Assembly (NCBI GenBank): GCA_030762175.1
Contig: CM060841.1
Coordinates: 8,060,501 to 8,124,500 of the forward strand
Length of the DNA stretch: 64,000 bases
Direction of reading: 5' to 3'
Source of the DNA: Metallyticus violacea
Lineage: Eukaryota > Arthropoda > Insecta > Mantodea > Metallyticidae
The notes under the pieces are model-generated. The model ran no database searches. It was not told the origin of the DNA and saw only the letters and a list, made by a program, of their open reading frames with translations. Of this stretch, positions 10,731 to 22,502 are shown piece by piece. The translations under genes and the position numbers were made by a program. The stretch's first letter is position 1; every line of letters begins with the position of its first letter.

Positions 10731-12540
10731 GATTCACTGCCTCCGCAGGAAGAACTTGGAAAGCCTTCACAAAAATGACAATAGTTGTCTACGGTGGATA
10801 TTGATGTTGGAGAGACTGAGTGGCAATTTCTCAGCTTTCCTTTGTTAACCTTTCTTTGTAAGACACCATTTTTGCTAGCACGAAGCAGATGATATAAATG
10901 GACCACCGCTGATCATCTGTAACATTCTTCATTCCATCCATTGTTTGAACTGGTCACATAAACTGCATAACCGCTTTCTGATGTATGTCGACAAATCTTC
11001 AGATTCATGAAAGAGTTACCGCATTTGCACGTTATGAACTGAACATACAACAAATAAGAACTCCTAACACATTATCCAACGTTTCTTAAGCTCTGTGTAC
11101 CTTTCTAGTTCAACGCGGTGTGCATTCCTGGTTCTTTACTTTGTTATTAGAGCGAACAGATTTTTGAAGACATTTTGGGACAGAGGTATTGCTATATTGC
11201 ATGCTGTAATTTATTCTCTTGATAAAATCGTCAGAATATGAAATCGAATTCGTAAATAGCTCTCGTTTACGCGTTAAACCATTATCAATCTACGTTATTT
11301 TTTTAATAAGTCATTCAGGTAGAGGTTGAATGGTGTTTATGGAAGCACATTTCCATATTTTCCTCTAATTTTGTTTGTAAACTTTTTATTGTTCCAATAA
11401 AGTTGCTGACAGAATACTTCACCTTACATGTTGGAAGGGCGTGCGGTATTGTTCAAGATATGCTGTTTTGTTCAATTTATCGCGCTAATCTGGAAGATTT
11501 ACAGAATAAATAACAAACTAAATGAACATTTCACGTGGGCAACTAAATGGTGGGGAATGGGAGTGTAGTACAAAGAGTAGTACCTGGAATTCACTTGGAA
11601 AGGATGCTTCTGGGAAAAATCATCACGGAAGAAACAGATTCGAACAGGAATACAACTGGCTCTCAACACAGTCTCTCGCTTATGTAATTTCTAGAGGTGG
11701 ATAACGATCCCAACTTGCATTCACAATGAAAATTTCCAGGTAATACCACAACTGTAGCCCTGCTACAGGTCAGCACTTGAAAAGTTACGCGAATGTTATG
11801 AAGATGAGGATAAAGTTGAGGATGCTCCCTGACCGTAAAGCCCTCATTAAGGAGCCAGAGCTTCTCGAAACTAACAAGGCCGTAACAAATCCGGCATTCT
11901 GGAGCTGAAACAGTAATATGTGAAAGTACTGCCGTATAGTGTTTAGTGTACCGTGAATCAAGTGAAATGAAATCTTATCTGTTTTATATTTTCTTTTTAT
12001 TTGTGAGGACATCATTTTATTTTACGAGCATTAACAGCTACACTACAGTAAGGGGTTAATAATTACTCTGTTATTTCTAAATATTGTTCCGCAGAAATAC
12101 ATTTATTGAAAGCAGAAAATATATTTTCAGGTCATCAGTATCGATGTTTACACAATTTTATCTTCTTCGAAACAGACTCGTCCTACTTTGACTAAGATTC
12201 TGAACTTTTTATGGGTCAAAACCAGGAGTGAAGCTATCATACAGGGCGCCAGATCAGGGTGACTACAAGTTGTGGCGGTTGCAGATCAGACCATATACTG
12301 CATCTTTAGCATCATCGCTAATTACGAATCGTGTTAGTGATAGAACGCCGTAGGGCTTGAAACAAAAATTTCATCCAATTCAGATCGGATGGTTCGGAAT
12401 TGCTGAGAGTGATCATCCAAACAAAGGAAACGGTGATGGTTTGATAGTGTAAGGTATGAGAAATGGTGCGTGTCTCCCAACCAAAACACAATAATTTCAC
12501 GAGCCATCTTAGTTGTATGTGTGTTTGCATCAACATTAAC
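10731..12540. other. unassigned sequence
   Basis: No gene or repeat family was recognised. Small frames at 10694-10906, 11522-11704, 11785-12015 and 12318-12546 have no motif and poor composition. The stretch 10800-11050 is slightly less A+T-rich than its surroundings but could not be assigned. Confidence 0.45.
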
Positions 12541-12803
12541 CGCCACAGGTGGCCGAGGTCGTTAAGGCGCGGACTCGTGAGCAGGAGGTCTGGGGTTCGA
12601 ATCCCGCCAGAACCGTCCTCCCTGACTGAGGTTTTTATAGGTTTTCCTCAGTCCTCATAACTGGCAAATGCCGGGGAGGTGCCCTAAACTTACGCCTGGA
12701 ACGTTTCCTTCCTTAAAAAAGCCCAATGTATCATTTCATCTCATGTATCATCGATGTCCACCGCCTGTAGTGCCTTAGTAGTAAAATGGACGTTAAACAC
12801 AAT
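12541..12803 (+). mobile_element. SINE-B, full-length copy
   Basis: Well-preserved copy: CAGGTGGCCGAGGTCG (A box), GCGGACTCGTGAGC, GTCTGGGGTTCGAATCCC (B box), then CCGTCCTCCCTGACTGAGG, CAAATGCCGGGGAGGT, GGAACGTTTCCTTCCTT, TCATCTCATGTATCATC, CACCGCCTGTAGTGCC and the ending GACGTTAAACAC. The head resembles a Leu or Ser tRNA (GGCCGAG...AAGGC). Such elements are transcribed by RNA polymerase III from the A and B boxes and copied by a partner LINE's enzyme. No clear target-site duplication was found. Confidence 0.92.
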
Positions 12804-13559
12804 TAAAACATGTAAAAAGTAATATCCTTGTATTACACATGTGGACTTCTTAGCTTTAGAGCTTCGATTGTAACTAGATGGATGCAGTTGACCCCTAACC
12901 TTCTTTTGTAGCAGTGGTTGTTTCGGTTATTAGGGGATAGCTTCAACGTAATACGGCATCTTGAACTGTAAAAAGAATCAATTTCTTAGTGCATGTCAGC
13001 AACTTATTAAGAAAGGAATTGTTATGTTCACGTATGAATTATTGAAAAACAAACAGCTGTTGGCTCACGTCGCCCTCTAAGCCATTAGCACTCAGCGATC
13101 GAGTTTATGCATTCTCCGTAGCTGCGGGAGATCAAGCCGTGAGATATCTACACTAACGTTGAACTGTGGTGTTGTGTCCTCAGAAACTGACCGCTCTCTA
13201 TAGTCGCTAAGAGAGGCTCGTTATCCATTGTTATTGTTTTTCCTATCCATCCTTGTCCTTTCCTCAAGGATTTCGTTGTCATTCTGAACCTTTGCGAACC
13301 ATCTTTGCACCATCCATTCATTTACAGCGTCACAGCACAGAAGACCTGCATAACCATCTTCGGCTGTTTCTCGGGATTCTGACTATCATGACATATTAAC
13401 TGTCTAACTCTCGACAACAATACATTCTCACCTTAAGGTGAGATCAGAGGCTCTCATAAAGTATTACAAACACCTCACTGAAACCTTCACTGCTTATTTT
13501 TCATTAGTTTATAAGTTCTGAACTGTAGTTGGGAGAATGTGCTTTTAAAGATAATAAGT
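12804..13559. other. unassigned sequence
   Basis: Nothing recognisable. 13060-13330 is somewhat more G+C-rich and has no coding frame or repeat signature I can name. Confidence 0.45.
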
Positions 13560-13572
13560 TATTTTTGTAACC

Positions 13573-13868
13573 TTTTTTTATTGATTTATTAATGGACACT
13601 CTTTAACATCTCAGGTCTTCAGCGTTACATTCAACTCAGGGCGTGAAACGGCCTACAAATTTTGCTCAGAGGCTTCTCTTTCAGGCTTGAGGTTCTTTTT
13701 CGTGCCGTAAATGTACGACACGGGACCCATGACTTTACTTCCCTTCTGAAGAAAGCCATACTTAGGATTTTTACGCCTGAAAAAATCTATCGGTCCTGGC
13801 CGAGTTCGAACCCACGATCTTGGGCTTAGGAGGCAAGTATGGTAACCACTGCACCACCAGGATCGACC
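13573..13868 (-). mobile_element. SINE-A, full-length copy with target-site duplication
   Basis: Minus-strand copy with head GATCCTGGTGGTGCAGTGG (A box), B box GGGTTCGAACTC, body motifs CGTAAAAATCCTAAGTATGG, GGAAGGGAAGTAAAG, CGTACATTTACGGCACG and the A-rich 3' end. The flanks TATTTTTGTAAC (13560) and TATTTTGTAAC (13869) form a target-site duplication differing by one base, which shows insertion by target-primed reverse transcription. Confidence 0.93.
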
Positions 13869-13879
13869 TATTTTGTAAC

Positions 13880-15088
13880 ATAATCCTTTGTTATAAAAGG
13901 TTTATTAATATTTATGTGCAAAAAAGTTCTAATGCAAAGGACCTGAAACTAGATTTCAGCAATGAATACAATAATATAGATCGGTTGTAAATTTTTCATG
14001 CTTATATATTTTTTATTTTATGAGCAAGTGGTACTACATATGTTATGAATTTTTCACTTATGACTAAAATAGCATTAAAGTTAATACAAGTAATTGTCAA
14101 TTTACATACTAACCTATTTCTTGTACGTGCATCTTTACACAAAGTAATATTACCACCGCACAAATTACTGAACATTGTAATTAAAATATTCGTCACTCAC
14201 TGTATTAATATTTCCTTTGTTGTCTTTAACATTTTCCATATATCTTTTTCTTGGAAGCCCCAGGGGTAGTGTAAGTAATTAGTTTATCACTCATGAATTA
14301 TTCCCTTCAGAAATATGCCTCTTACATTATCACTACTTCCACATTTACTGGATTGGTTTGCATTTTAATGTTTGTGGTGAGCATGTACAATTTTACTCGT
14401 ACAATTCTTTTAAAATCTCAGTTACTTTCCCATAGTTTATTTGTCGAATATTATTTCTATTTTCCTGTGATTAGCTATTTCCTCTATTGTTGCATAATGT
14501 TGAGGTTGGTAACATGGAATAGTTTAAGAGTAGGAAGCCAGGAAATTAATTAGTTATGCAAAAAATAAGGATGTTATTAAAGGATAAAGTAAAAAGAAAC
14601 AGAAAATAAATAACTTAAGCAAAACAAGTTATAAAGAAATTAAATCAATGCTTCACAGGATTGTCAGAAAAACAAACAGGAAAGTATGTGAATAAATAGT
14701 TCTGAGTATATAGCTATATGCATGCAGGTTATGGGAATTAACGCAAAGAAAACAAATTATTAGCGACTGAAATGAAAGTTTTTAGGAAGCTATAGAATAT
14801 GACAACTACAAAGGATTAAAAATAAGGTATAAAAAGCATGGGTTTGAGGAGTAAGCGTAGTAGAATGCATTGAAAGAACAAGCTAACGTGATATGGCCAT
14901 GAGAAAGAGAGCGGAAAGTTAGAAGCAATACGGTAGAAGAAAAAGCGGCATATCTAAGGTTAGTTGAAAGAAGAAAAATTATGATAAATTTGAGATAAAG
15001 GCATTTGCAACTGGAATTATGGAAGGGAAAAGAAGCGCGAGTTACGGAAATAAACTTTCCTAATATAATTCATTAATTTCAGAAATTG
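13880..15088. other. unassigned A+T-rich sequence
   Basis: No feature recognised. The frames at 14002-14196, 14045-14269 and 14293-14553 are hydrophobic, A+T-driven and overlap on both strands, so they are probably chance. 14580-15050 is purine-rich on the plus strand. Confidence 0.5.
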
Positions 15089-15098
15089 CAATATCAGT

Positions 15099-15401
15099 TT
15101 TTTTTTTGATTGGTCTATTTATGGATGCTCCTTAACATCTCAAGTCATCAGCGTCCCATTCAATCCAGGGTGTGAAACGGCTGACAAATTTTGCTCAGAG
15201 GCCTCTCTTTCAGGCTTGAGGTTCTTTTTCGTGCCGTAAATGTACGACACAGGACCCACGGCTTTACTTCCCTTCCGAAGGAAGCCATACTTAGGATTTT
15301 TACGCTCGAAAAAATCCATCGGTCCTGGCCGGGTTCGAACCCGCGATCTTGAGTGTAGGAGGCAAGTATGGTAACCATTACACCACCAGAACCGACAAAC
15401 A
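15099..15401 (-). mobile_element. SINE-A, full-length copy with target-site duplication
   Basis: Minus-strand copy with head GGTTCTGGTGGTGTAATGG, B box GGGTTCGAACCC, and the full body ending in an A-rich tail (seen as a T-run at 15099). The direct repeat CAATATCAGT flanks it at 15089-15098 and 15402-15411. Few differences from the family consensus suggest a fairly recent insertion. Confidence 0.95.
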
Positions 15402-15411
15402 CAATATCAGT

Positions 15412-17952
15412 AACTATATAAAATAAATTTAATTTTAAAATTTAGACATTGAGAGGCTCTGATCACTCCAGTCACCCCTAGTTTGACATTCCAAATGGCA
15501 CCCTCATTTTATGATAGGCAAATATTAAAGAAGATGCAATTGTTGTCACATCTGTTGTATTCTATTGTAACCTGGAAACCTGGATTGTTGTTTTTTCTTT
15601 AATTTGGACAAAGTAGAACTACTAAAGTTAATGCAATAGTTGTACTGTTCTAAAAATTGTTTCAAAATGTGTATAGAGTAATCTAAATGAAGACAGAAAG
15701 TAACGAGTACATTTTGAACATTTATTTTAGTAAATTTGAAATATTATGCAAATCGGTGTTTTCATCGTACACTAGTTACTACTTTTTTTATTCTGTACAA
15801 ATTGTAATAATAACAAAACGCAGGTTGCCCAGAAACGATAGAAAACAAAAGATATGGTTACGAACGAATCCTGACGTTTAGATTAAAATTCTTTTAAATA
15901 GATAGTTATCAGATGGCAAATTTTAAAATGAAACCCCTCTATATAAATACTGGGAGCGTGCTTTAGTTTGTGATCTTTTGGGTTTTATCCTTTGTAATGA
16001 AGCACAGGCTCACATAATTTCCATGATGTGACATTATTGTATTTATTTTTAATGATTGAAATTGTGGAAGAATATGCTTCTACCTAAAATTACAGGCTGA
16101 TTTAGGACCTTTGTCACATATTCGGAGGAGAAATAACTCTCATAAATATATTATATATCTATATTCTGTCACGCGTCGTTTAGAAGTTGTGCGTCCTATT
16201 TGTTTACTGATTCTAAAGTTAAACCACGTGACGCTGTCTCCTCACCGTGTACCTCCTTGTGTAGTCGATGCGTGTGCTGTTGAATGCAAAGCATCCATTG
16301 AGAATGGACGTCTCTGCTAAATTTACCGACACGGGTTACGGGGAACTAGAGAAAACGGCCACCAGACTTAACGCCCCTAGATTTTTTTTCTCTTTTAGAG
16401 TAAGGGCAGAGTGTCATGTACACGACTCCTGTTGACACAAGGTACGAACTGTAGCAAATGAATATTCGCTACTTTTGATCAAATACGACCAGTTCGACAG
16501 GCACCTCTGCGCATGTGTAATAATTGTAATCAGTGATTAAATTCTCGGCTTCCGAGTCACTCCATCTCTTACTAGTAAAACTGGTTACTGCCGATGTTTC
16601 ATTTGACCAAGCTGTACTTTATCAAAACTACGGTGCTTGACGGAGATATACTTGCTCTGTAACTGACGGCTCTATGAACCAGTTTGAGCCGCCAAAGTTT
16701 GTAGCTTCACAAAATGTAATCAGGTTCAGGGCAGACACTTTGGACATCCTAACTCCCAAGGGTACTTGCAGTAAGTTAATAATATCATGTCGTTAAATGC
16801 CTCTAACACCTGAGTTTTCTTCAATAATGTATGCCTCCTAAACAACAGATCCGTGAACTTAGGTCCTTTAACAAAAAATGTTCCTCATTATGACACCGAA
16901 TTTGACGCAGAGGTCCTGACTCTGTAAGAAGCTACAGTTTTGATATACTTCCTTCATTTTAATTTCTTGCCTATCTGACATAATTTTGGTTTTGTTTAGA
17001 TTTATTAACATTTGCAGAAATGTTGTAGTTCTTTCAGCGTGGTTCATAGTTCGTTTGCTGCATTTGTCAAAAGCATCATTACTTTAGATGAAGTAGGTTC
17101 CTGCAATGGGTGCAGCTATTTCTATGACTTGGTTTGTTTATCCTCATCGAAAGGTATTTTTATTTTTCTAATGTATTAATGAAATTACAAGGAGGGGCTT
17201 GGGGGTTTACTCTAAGGTTATCTGATATTCATCCCTTTGGTTTGTAGAAAAACTTCATTAAGGCAACTTTTATGTTTGGGATTCGGGCACAGCTCCCCTA
17301 ACAAAAGCAGATACACTTTGCTATTGACTCACTTTTTATTACTTTAAAACATTATACTTTCAATAATGGAAGTGAAAGCTTAAGAAGGAGAACTTTCAAA
17401 ATATAAATGTACGAATTATTTACAATTTTGTTTTCCTCCTCCTCTAATATGCATCCTAATTTCCGTGGTATTAAACGTTTACTATTCAGGGCAAGTATGA
17501 ACTATATCTATGAGGGAGAGGGGGAGAGAATTTGTGTGCATTATTATACCCAAAGTCTATGAACCTTGTTTGTGTTTATCTGGTGCTGCGATCCCATTAG
17601 TGGGCAGGTTTATTATCTTTACGATAAGAGTTACACTGTTTCCACGGCAGATGCTTGTTCAATATTCCTATTATGAAACATGCATTCACTGTCTTTATAG
17701 GAGATACTGCAATAAACACAGAATCATATAAAACGTTTGTGATTTTTTATAATTGAGTTATGACTAAGTCACGAACTGGAGTTAGTGAAAGTAAACACCA
17801 TTGGGTATGAGCATTTGTGTACGGTGTCTGCACGCATCGAAGGAATGTTTTTAACATTTTTAAGGTTATATTAGACATTAGATATCCCAATTTTAACATT
17901 ACAGCACCTTCCCGACTTGTCATCAATCTAATATTTAACAGTTTTATTCTCT
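15412..17952. other. unassigned sequence
   Basis: No gene or known repeat could be supported over about 2.5 kb. Frames at 15687-15881, 16111-16320 and 17510-17731 show no motif. 16180-16760 is less A+T-rich than its surroundings but stops occur in all frames. Confidence 0.5.
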
Positions 17953-18127
17953 ATCAATAGTTCAACCTACTCAGAAGTGTATAGATGTTGATGGTGGGTA
18001 TTTTGAGCAACTGTTGTAACTGTAAAAGTGTAAGATAATTAGTGCTCATCATTTTCTGTTTGTGTGAATTCACTTTTGTTGTGTTAACACGGTTTTTTCT
18101 TTGCTTGAAGTGTGTATACATTTTTGG

Positions 18128-18132
<5 letters not shown>
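17953..18132 (+). mobile_element. Family T Tc1/mariner-like element, terminal fragment
   Basis: These 180 bp match the transposase-3' end of the 39.25 kb copy in inverted orientation: TATTTTGAGCAACTGTTG, TCATCATTTTCTGTTTGTG and the terminus GTGTGTATACATTTTTGGTA ending CCC at 18132. The remainder of the element is missing. The terminus is followed directly by a long (TA)n tract, in line with TA target choice. Confidence 0.85.
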
Positions 18133-18171
<39 letters not shown>

Positions 18172-18228
18172 CAAACAAATGTATGTTTTAACACTATTTA
18201 AAGACCGACCCTTGACTTACGTTAAACG

Positions 18229-18275
<47 letters not shown>
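18133..18275. repeat. two (TA)n microsatellites
   Basis: About 17 TA units at 18133-18166 and about 22 at 18231-18275, followed by a short ACATACAT stretch. The 64 bp between are unique sequence. Open frames across it (poly Tyr-Ile) are products of the repeat. Confidence 0.95.
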
Positions 18276-18281
<6 letters not shown>

Positions 18282-18960
18282 CATACATATAAACATACAA
18301 GTGACAAAGCAGAATGGTGCAGAGGTGTTTGCTTCCTTGGTCTAATGAAGGCTCATTTCTCTCGGTGTTATACATTTTTATTATTCTAAACGTTCTTCTC
18401 AATTTGTTTGATAGTCTCATTATATTGGATTTTCATTTTGTTTCTCCTTTTTTTTTTTTAATTGAATAAAGCACACCATTCCTCCATTTTTTGCAAGGTT
18501 TATTTTAAATTTCTACTCTTGTTTCCAATCTTTTTATAGTAATGAGCTTTTACTTAAGAAGTTTTTATTTATTAAGTGTACTCTTCTGTCAGCAGTAACG
18601 CCTTTAATTTATTTTTACATCTATTTCTGATATTTTATCAATCATAATGTTTTTGACCTGCGTCCGCAGCTGAACAAAATACAAGGTGATATCTCATTAG
18701 TTACCCGGAAAGACCCTTCGCATTTCTACTTACTCAGCTCTGATCAGTAACAGCTCACATACAATTTCATAATGACAACTACCATATGTTGTTAGACGTT
18801 TTTTGCTCGTAGTTCTGCAGGTACACATTTGTGGCATCTTTTCGTCAAATTTTCATTCACTCGCTACATTTCTGCTTGTGTAATTCTTCCAATTGCTGTC
18901 CGATATTTTCTTTTTAAATTCTTGTACACAATAGGTTGCTATTCCTGCATACTTTATTAA

Positions 18961-19009
<49 letters not shown>

Positions 19010-19635
19010 GTTTTTTCTGCTCTAATTGTAATATTTCACTCAGCACACCACAGTATTAATAGTCCTGTCATTTCAATAGCCTATAATGATCTCGTAACAG
19101 CAAACTGTGATTGACTGTTACACTGCAGGAGCTATCTTTTTATTATGAAAGACGACTGGCGTGATCTTGGCTCAGGACGCGCTGCACTCTTCGGTATATT
19201 AACTTGTTCCACTATTCCACTTGCATAAACTACTTATTTTGCTTTTTCCAGACAATCTTTGGTTATTTGACTTAATATATTCAATTAGTGAATTAGTTCT
19301 TTTGTTTTGCATCCTTGATCCTTGATTACTGTACAAAAATACCAATCACTTCACATCCAAGTAATACCTTAATAATACACTAGATAGCATATGCAACGAT
19401 GGGCTCATCAATTATCCTTTTAACATCTGTAGGTTCTAAGTGTAACTATATTGCAGTAGTTCATATGGTCCGTTAGGATACAAAACAGGTCTTAGGCCTA
19501 ATCTTTGTGACTGTGTCTTACATCACCTGGTGCTCAGCAAACTTAGCATTTCTAGGCATACTCTTATAGTTAATTTATATTCAAATGAATAGAAAAGTAT
19601 ATGCATTTCAGTAAGACTTCTTCACTGCTTTCTAC
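18276..19635. other. unassigned A+T-rich sequence
   Basis: No gene or transposon recognised. It contains a T-run at 18449-18459 and an ATT microsatellite, which is listed separately. Confidence 0.5.
18958..19009. repeat. (ATT)n microsatellite
   Basis: About 17 ATT units, ending in a T-run. Confidence 0.95.
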
Positions 19636-19847
19636 AGAGTGAGCAATGAGTGACGCAACCGCGAGACCGGCCGGCAGCGCTATGTCGGCGTATATTTCCT
19701 CCCCGCCAGGTTTCAGTGTGAGTTGAAGTATTGCGCAAGTAGCACGTGTTTGTTAGGCGACGCAATACAGTGTATTGAGTGAAAGTTTACCAAGTGAACC
19801 TCGCCGGACGCCGCCAAACCGGTTGCGTGAAAGATTGTTCACTCCGT
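19636..19847. mobile_element. short inverted-repeat element, MITE-like
   Basis: The left edge GAGTGAGCAATGAGTGACG then CAACCG and the right edge CGGTTGCGTGAAAGATTG then TTCACTC are imperfect inverted repeats of about 27 bp enclosing about 160 bp of unusually G+C-rich sequence (GACCGGCCGGCAGCG, CTCGCCGGACGCCGCC). The size, paired ends and lack of coding capacity suggest a non-autonomous DNA transposon. The flanks CTTTCTAC and TATTATAC match at only 5 of 8 positions, so the superfamily is unproven. It could instead be a hairpin-forming G+C island near a promoter. Confidence 0.5.
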
Positions 19848-20718
19848 ATTATACTTGAATTTTGTTAGTTATACACACTATTGTATCAATTAGGTGAGTG
19901 TATGTAATTTACTATGCTCGCAATATACTTTCACGATTCGTAAAGTCACCCCATTTCTTGTTACACAGTGATAAATAATTTGGATTCCTTTAGGCACAGA
20001 CGCTATGTATGATGTTCAATGAATGTGTGGATTTTTAGGACGCCTAAATTGAGCTGCTGATAATTCCCATGTGTGATTGGTGTGGAAAGTCCACACCCAC
20101 TAGGTGATTGATAGCCGAAGGGAATATGACCAACCTTGGGTCTTCGTCCTTTGTCAACATCCTAAGACATAAACTTTATTTATTTATTTTTTTGTCTTTT
20201 GTAAAGTAGGGCTTTGGGAGTAGCTTTGCCACTCCAATAACTTTTCCCTTCCCCTCAAAACAGAAGCTTACCTTGCTTCTCCTTTTCTTCTTGGTCGTAG
20301 TTTTCCCTCACGTCTTCCTGTTCCTTCTGCAAGTCACGTGCGTGCGGATGCAATAAAAAGCCACCGTGCATGTGTGAGACAAAGAAAGAAAACAGCGAAG
20401 CACCGACGTCAGGGTACGGCGTGCTAACAAGATGCTAACGCTGCAAGACAGCCCTGAAGTTGAAAAATATTGCGCCAGGAGAAGCTCAAAGACTGAATAT
20501 GAATAAATGAAGGGTGGGGGGGGGGGGTATTTAAGAACTCTCTCCTGCTTAAAATTCTTGCTGTAGACGCATAGTTTCTTCAGATTTTAGCAGATATTTC
20601 TGATTCATATTCCGTCGGTTAACTTCAAAGGAAGAGAAATGTTTCAATTATTGTTGAATGTGTGCATTATTTATTGATCTTGAAGCATTCTTTGTGAAGA
20701 GAAAGGTGTCTACTTATA
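19848..20718. other. unassigned sequence with a G-run and a short palindrome
   Basis: No gene recognised. A perfect 8-bp hairpin (GGTGTGGA-AAG-TCCACACC) lies at 20079-20097 and a run of 12 G at 20516-20527. 20270-20460 is C/T-rich then mixed, without a coding frame. Confidence 0.45.
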
Positions 20719-22080
20719 CGGGGTCTGTTCAAAAAGTATCGCGAATTTTGTGTTTTTTCAAAAAGTATTTATTTATTCATGAATATCTATTTTGTCCCCT
20801 TCAAAGTAACCCCCACCAGATATTATACACTTGTGCCAACGTTTTTTCCAATCCTCGAAGCACTTTAAAAAATCGTTTTTTGTGATCTTGTTCAGCTCCT
20901 CCTTCGATGCCGTCTTTTATCTCCTTAATCGTGGCCTAGCGTCGTTCTTTCTTGGGCCTCTTCAGTTTTGGGGGGAAAAAAAAGGGTAACAGGGGGCCAG
21001 GTCTGGGGAGTACGGTGGCTGCGGCATCATAAGTGTGTTTGTTTTTGCCCAAAAATTCGCGCACAAGCAACGATGTGTGAGCAGGGGCGTTATCATGGTG
21101 CAAAAGCCAATTTTTGCTCTTCCACAAATCCGGGCGTTTCTGGCGGATTGCTTCGCGCAAATTGCGCATAACTTGCAGGTAATATTCCTTATTGACCGTT
21201 CTACCCTGTGGCAAGAACTCATCATGCACCACGCCCCTGCAATCGAAGAAAACTCTAAGCAAAACCTTTACATTCGCCCGAACTTGGCGCGCTTTTTTCG
21301 GTCTTGACTCGTGCGGCAGCATCCATTGGGATGATTGAGCTTTAGTTTCCACGTCATAACCATAAACGTCATCAGTTATGACCCTCTGGAGCAAATTTGG
21401 GTCGTCGCGGACAGAGTTCAACAGCTCCTTAGCAACGTTAATGCGATGGTGTTTTTGGTCGAAATTGAGCAACTTTGGTACGAATTTTGCGGCGACCCGT
21501 CTCATGCCCCAAATCATTGGTAAAAATCGAATGGCACGAGCCATTTAGGTCCTCAGCAACTTCTCTAACGGTGATTCGAACGATTGGCCAATACTATTTT
21601 CTTCACTTCAATGTTTTCGTCTGTTGTTGACGAGCTCGGTCGTCCGGGACGCTCTTCGTCGTTCACATTTTCTCGACCCTCTGAGAACATTTTGTACCAC
21701 CGATAAACGTTGCTTTGGTCCAAGGTAGCTTCACCATATGCCACAGTCAACATTCGGAATGCATCCAATCACTTAATTTTGTTTTTCACACAAAATTTGA
21801 TACAGATTCTTTGTTCCATTTTTTGGAATAAGCAAAAATCGAAGACGAGCCAAAACACGTCCAAGCAAAATAGCTGTCAACAATTAAATGAACATTCAAA
21901 ATGGCCGAGCTTGTCATCATAAGTGAGGGACATGAGTACCAACATAACGCCACAAAACAATCCAAAATCGAATATACGTAGATAAGCCAAGGGACGTTTA
22001 TATTTATATCAAACAACAAACTGCCAAACAATTTTAATGCAAAATATGCTGAGAAACGTGTGCATTTTACCTGAAAGATC
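20719..22080 (-). mobile_element. mariner element, transposase on minus strand, nearly full length
   Basis: The left end GGGGTCTGTTCAAAAAGTAT then CGCGAATTTT at 20719 is the inverted-repeat end typical of this mariner type. The transposase lies at 20773-21819 on the minus strand, and about 260 bp of untranslated leader follow to near 22080. The matching right inverted repeat (expected ATACTTTTTGAACAG) is not present, so that end is truncated or diverged. It is the least decayed DNA transposon in the window. Confidence 0.9.
20773..21819 (-). pseudogene. mariner transposase pseudogene
   Basis: Start MEQRICIKFCVKNKIK, then a stop, DAFRMLTVAYGEATLDQS and NVYRWYKMFSEGRENV (helix-turn-helix), ERPGRPSSSTTDENIE, a second stop near 21563, a frameshift, and a 202-codon open core at 20936-21544. 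The core holds LPQGRTVNKEYYLQVMRNL and LLHHDNAPAHTSLLVREFLG with the second catalytic Asp. The first Asp motif, usually GDESWVYGYD, reads DDVYGYD, so Glu-Ser-Trp are lost. PPYSPDLAP with the third Asp lies in another frame, showing a frameshift near 21020. The C-terminus continues in broken frames to a stop at 20773. At least four lesions make it inactive. Confidence 0.9.
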
Positions 22081-22131
22081 TTGGGAGATGCAGGAGCAAC
22101 TCCTTCGCCCGGAAGTTTCTCCAACAGTATC

Positions 22132-22385
22132 TTAAAAAGTCTTATATCATGGAGCTAGGTATAAAACAGAGGTCGGTAACAGCATGGCTTGAACTGGGAG
22201 ATTAGAAGGCACGTAAGGTTGTTGACGAGGAAGGCAGAAGTATTTACCCATTATGTTCGGAACCTGAAGACTGGGTGCACATTTTGGCTAAGTGTACACA
22301 GACAGAAGATGCTAGGATAAAATTTCTCCCGAATTCATTTTTGACTTTCAGTAGGGGGAGGCTTGCATGTTGGGACTTGTTGTAA
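22132..22385 (+). pseudogene. LINE remnant: C-terminal end of a reverse transcriptase protein
   Basis: In one frame I read KSYIMELGIKQRSVTAWLEL, a stop, then RKVVDEEGRSIYPLCSEPED and WVHILAKCTQTEDARIKF, ending LACWDLL-stop at 22385. The CSEPEDWVHILAKC pattern (Cys, spacer, His, Cys) matches the zinc-knuckle found near the C-terminus of many non-LTR retrotransposon polyproteins (C.LC...E...HIL..C). The first Cys is replaced (YPLC). The rest of the LINE is absent. It starts where the upstream mariner fades, so it may have served as that element's landing site. Confidence 0.6.
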
Positions 22386-22502
22386 ATAGACAAAACTGGC
22401 TAAACTTTCACATTTTCTTGAATGAATTGTGTAGTTTTACCGACAAGAAATTTCTGTAAACATCGTGCATAAATAATACGAAGAATTGATTCAGAATTTT
22501 TT

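Noticed and set aside
12541..12613. Possible tRNA gene (GGCCGAG...GGTTCGAATCCC)
   Set aside because: It is the head of a SINE-B. The acceptor stem does not pair, the same body follows in many copies, and no mature 3' end is formed. The same holds for all other A/B-box pairs in the window.
14002..14553. Hydrophobic frames resembling membrane proteins
   Set aside because: A+T-rich codons give Phe/Ile/Leu/Tyr by composition, frames overlap on both strands, and no family motif is visible. The same reasoning applies to 25289-25703 and 29681-30274.
15160..15402. An 80-codon minus frame (and similar frames at 45152-45355, 49835-50086 and 54811-55035)
   Set aside because: All are the same frame through the SINE-A body, so they reflect the repeat and not a conserved gene.
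20079..20097. Perfect 8-bp hairpin as a regulatory element or terminator
   Set aside because: It is short enough to arise by chance in 64 kb and has no gene next to it.
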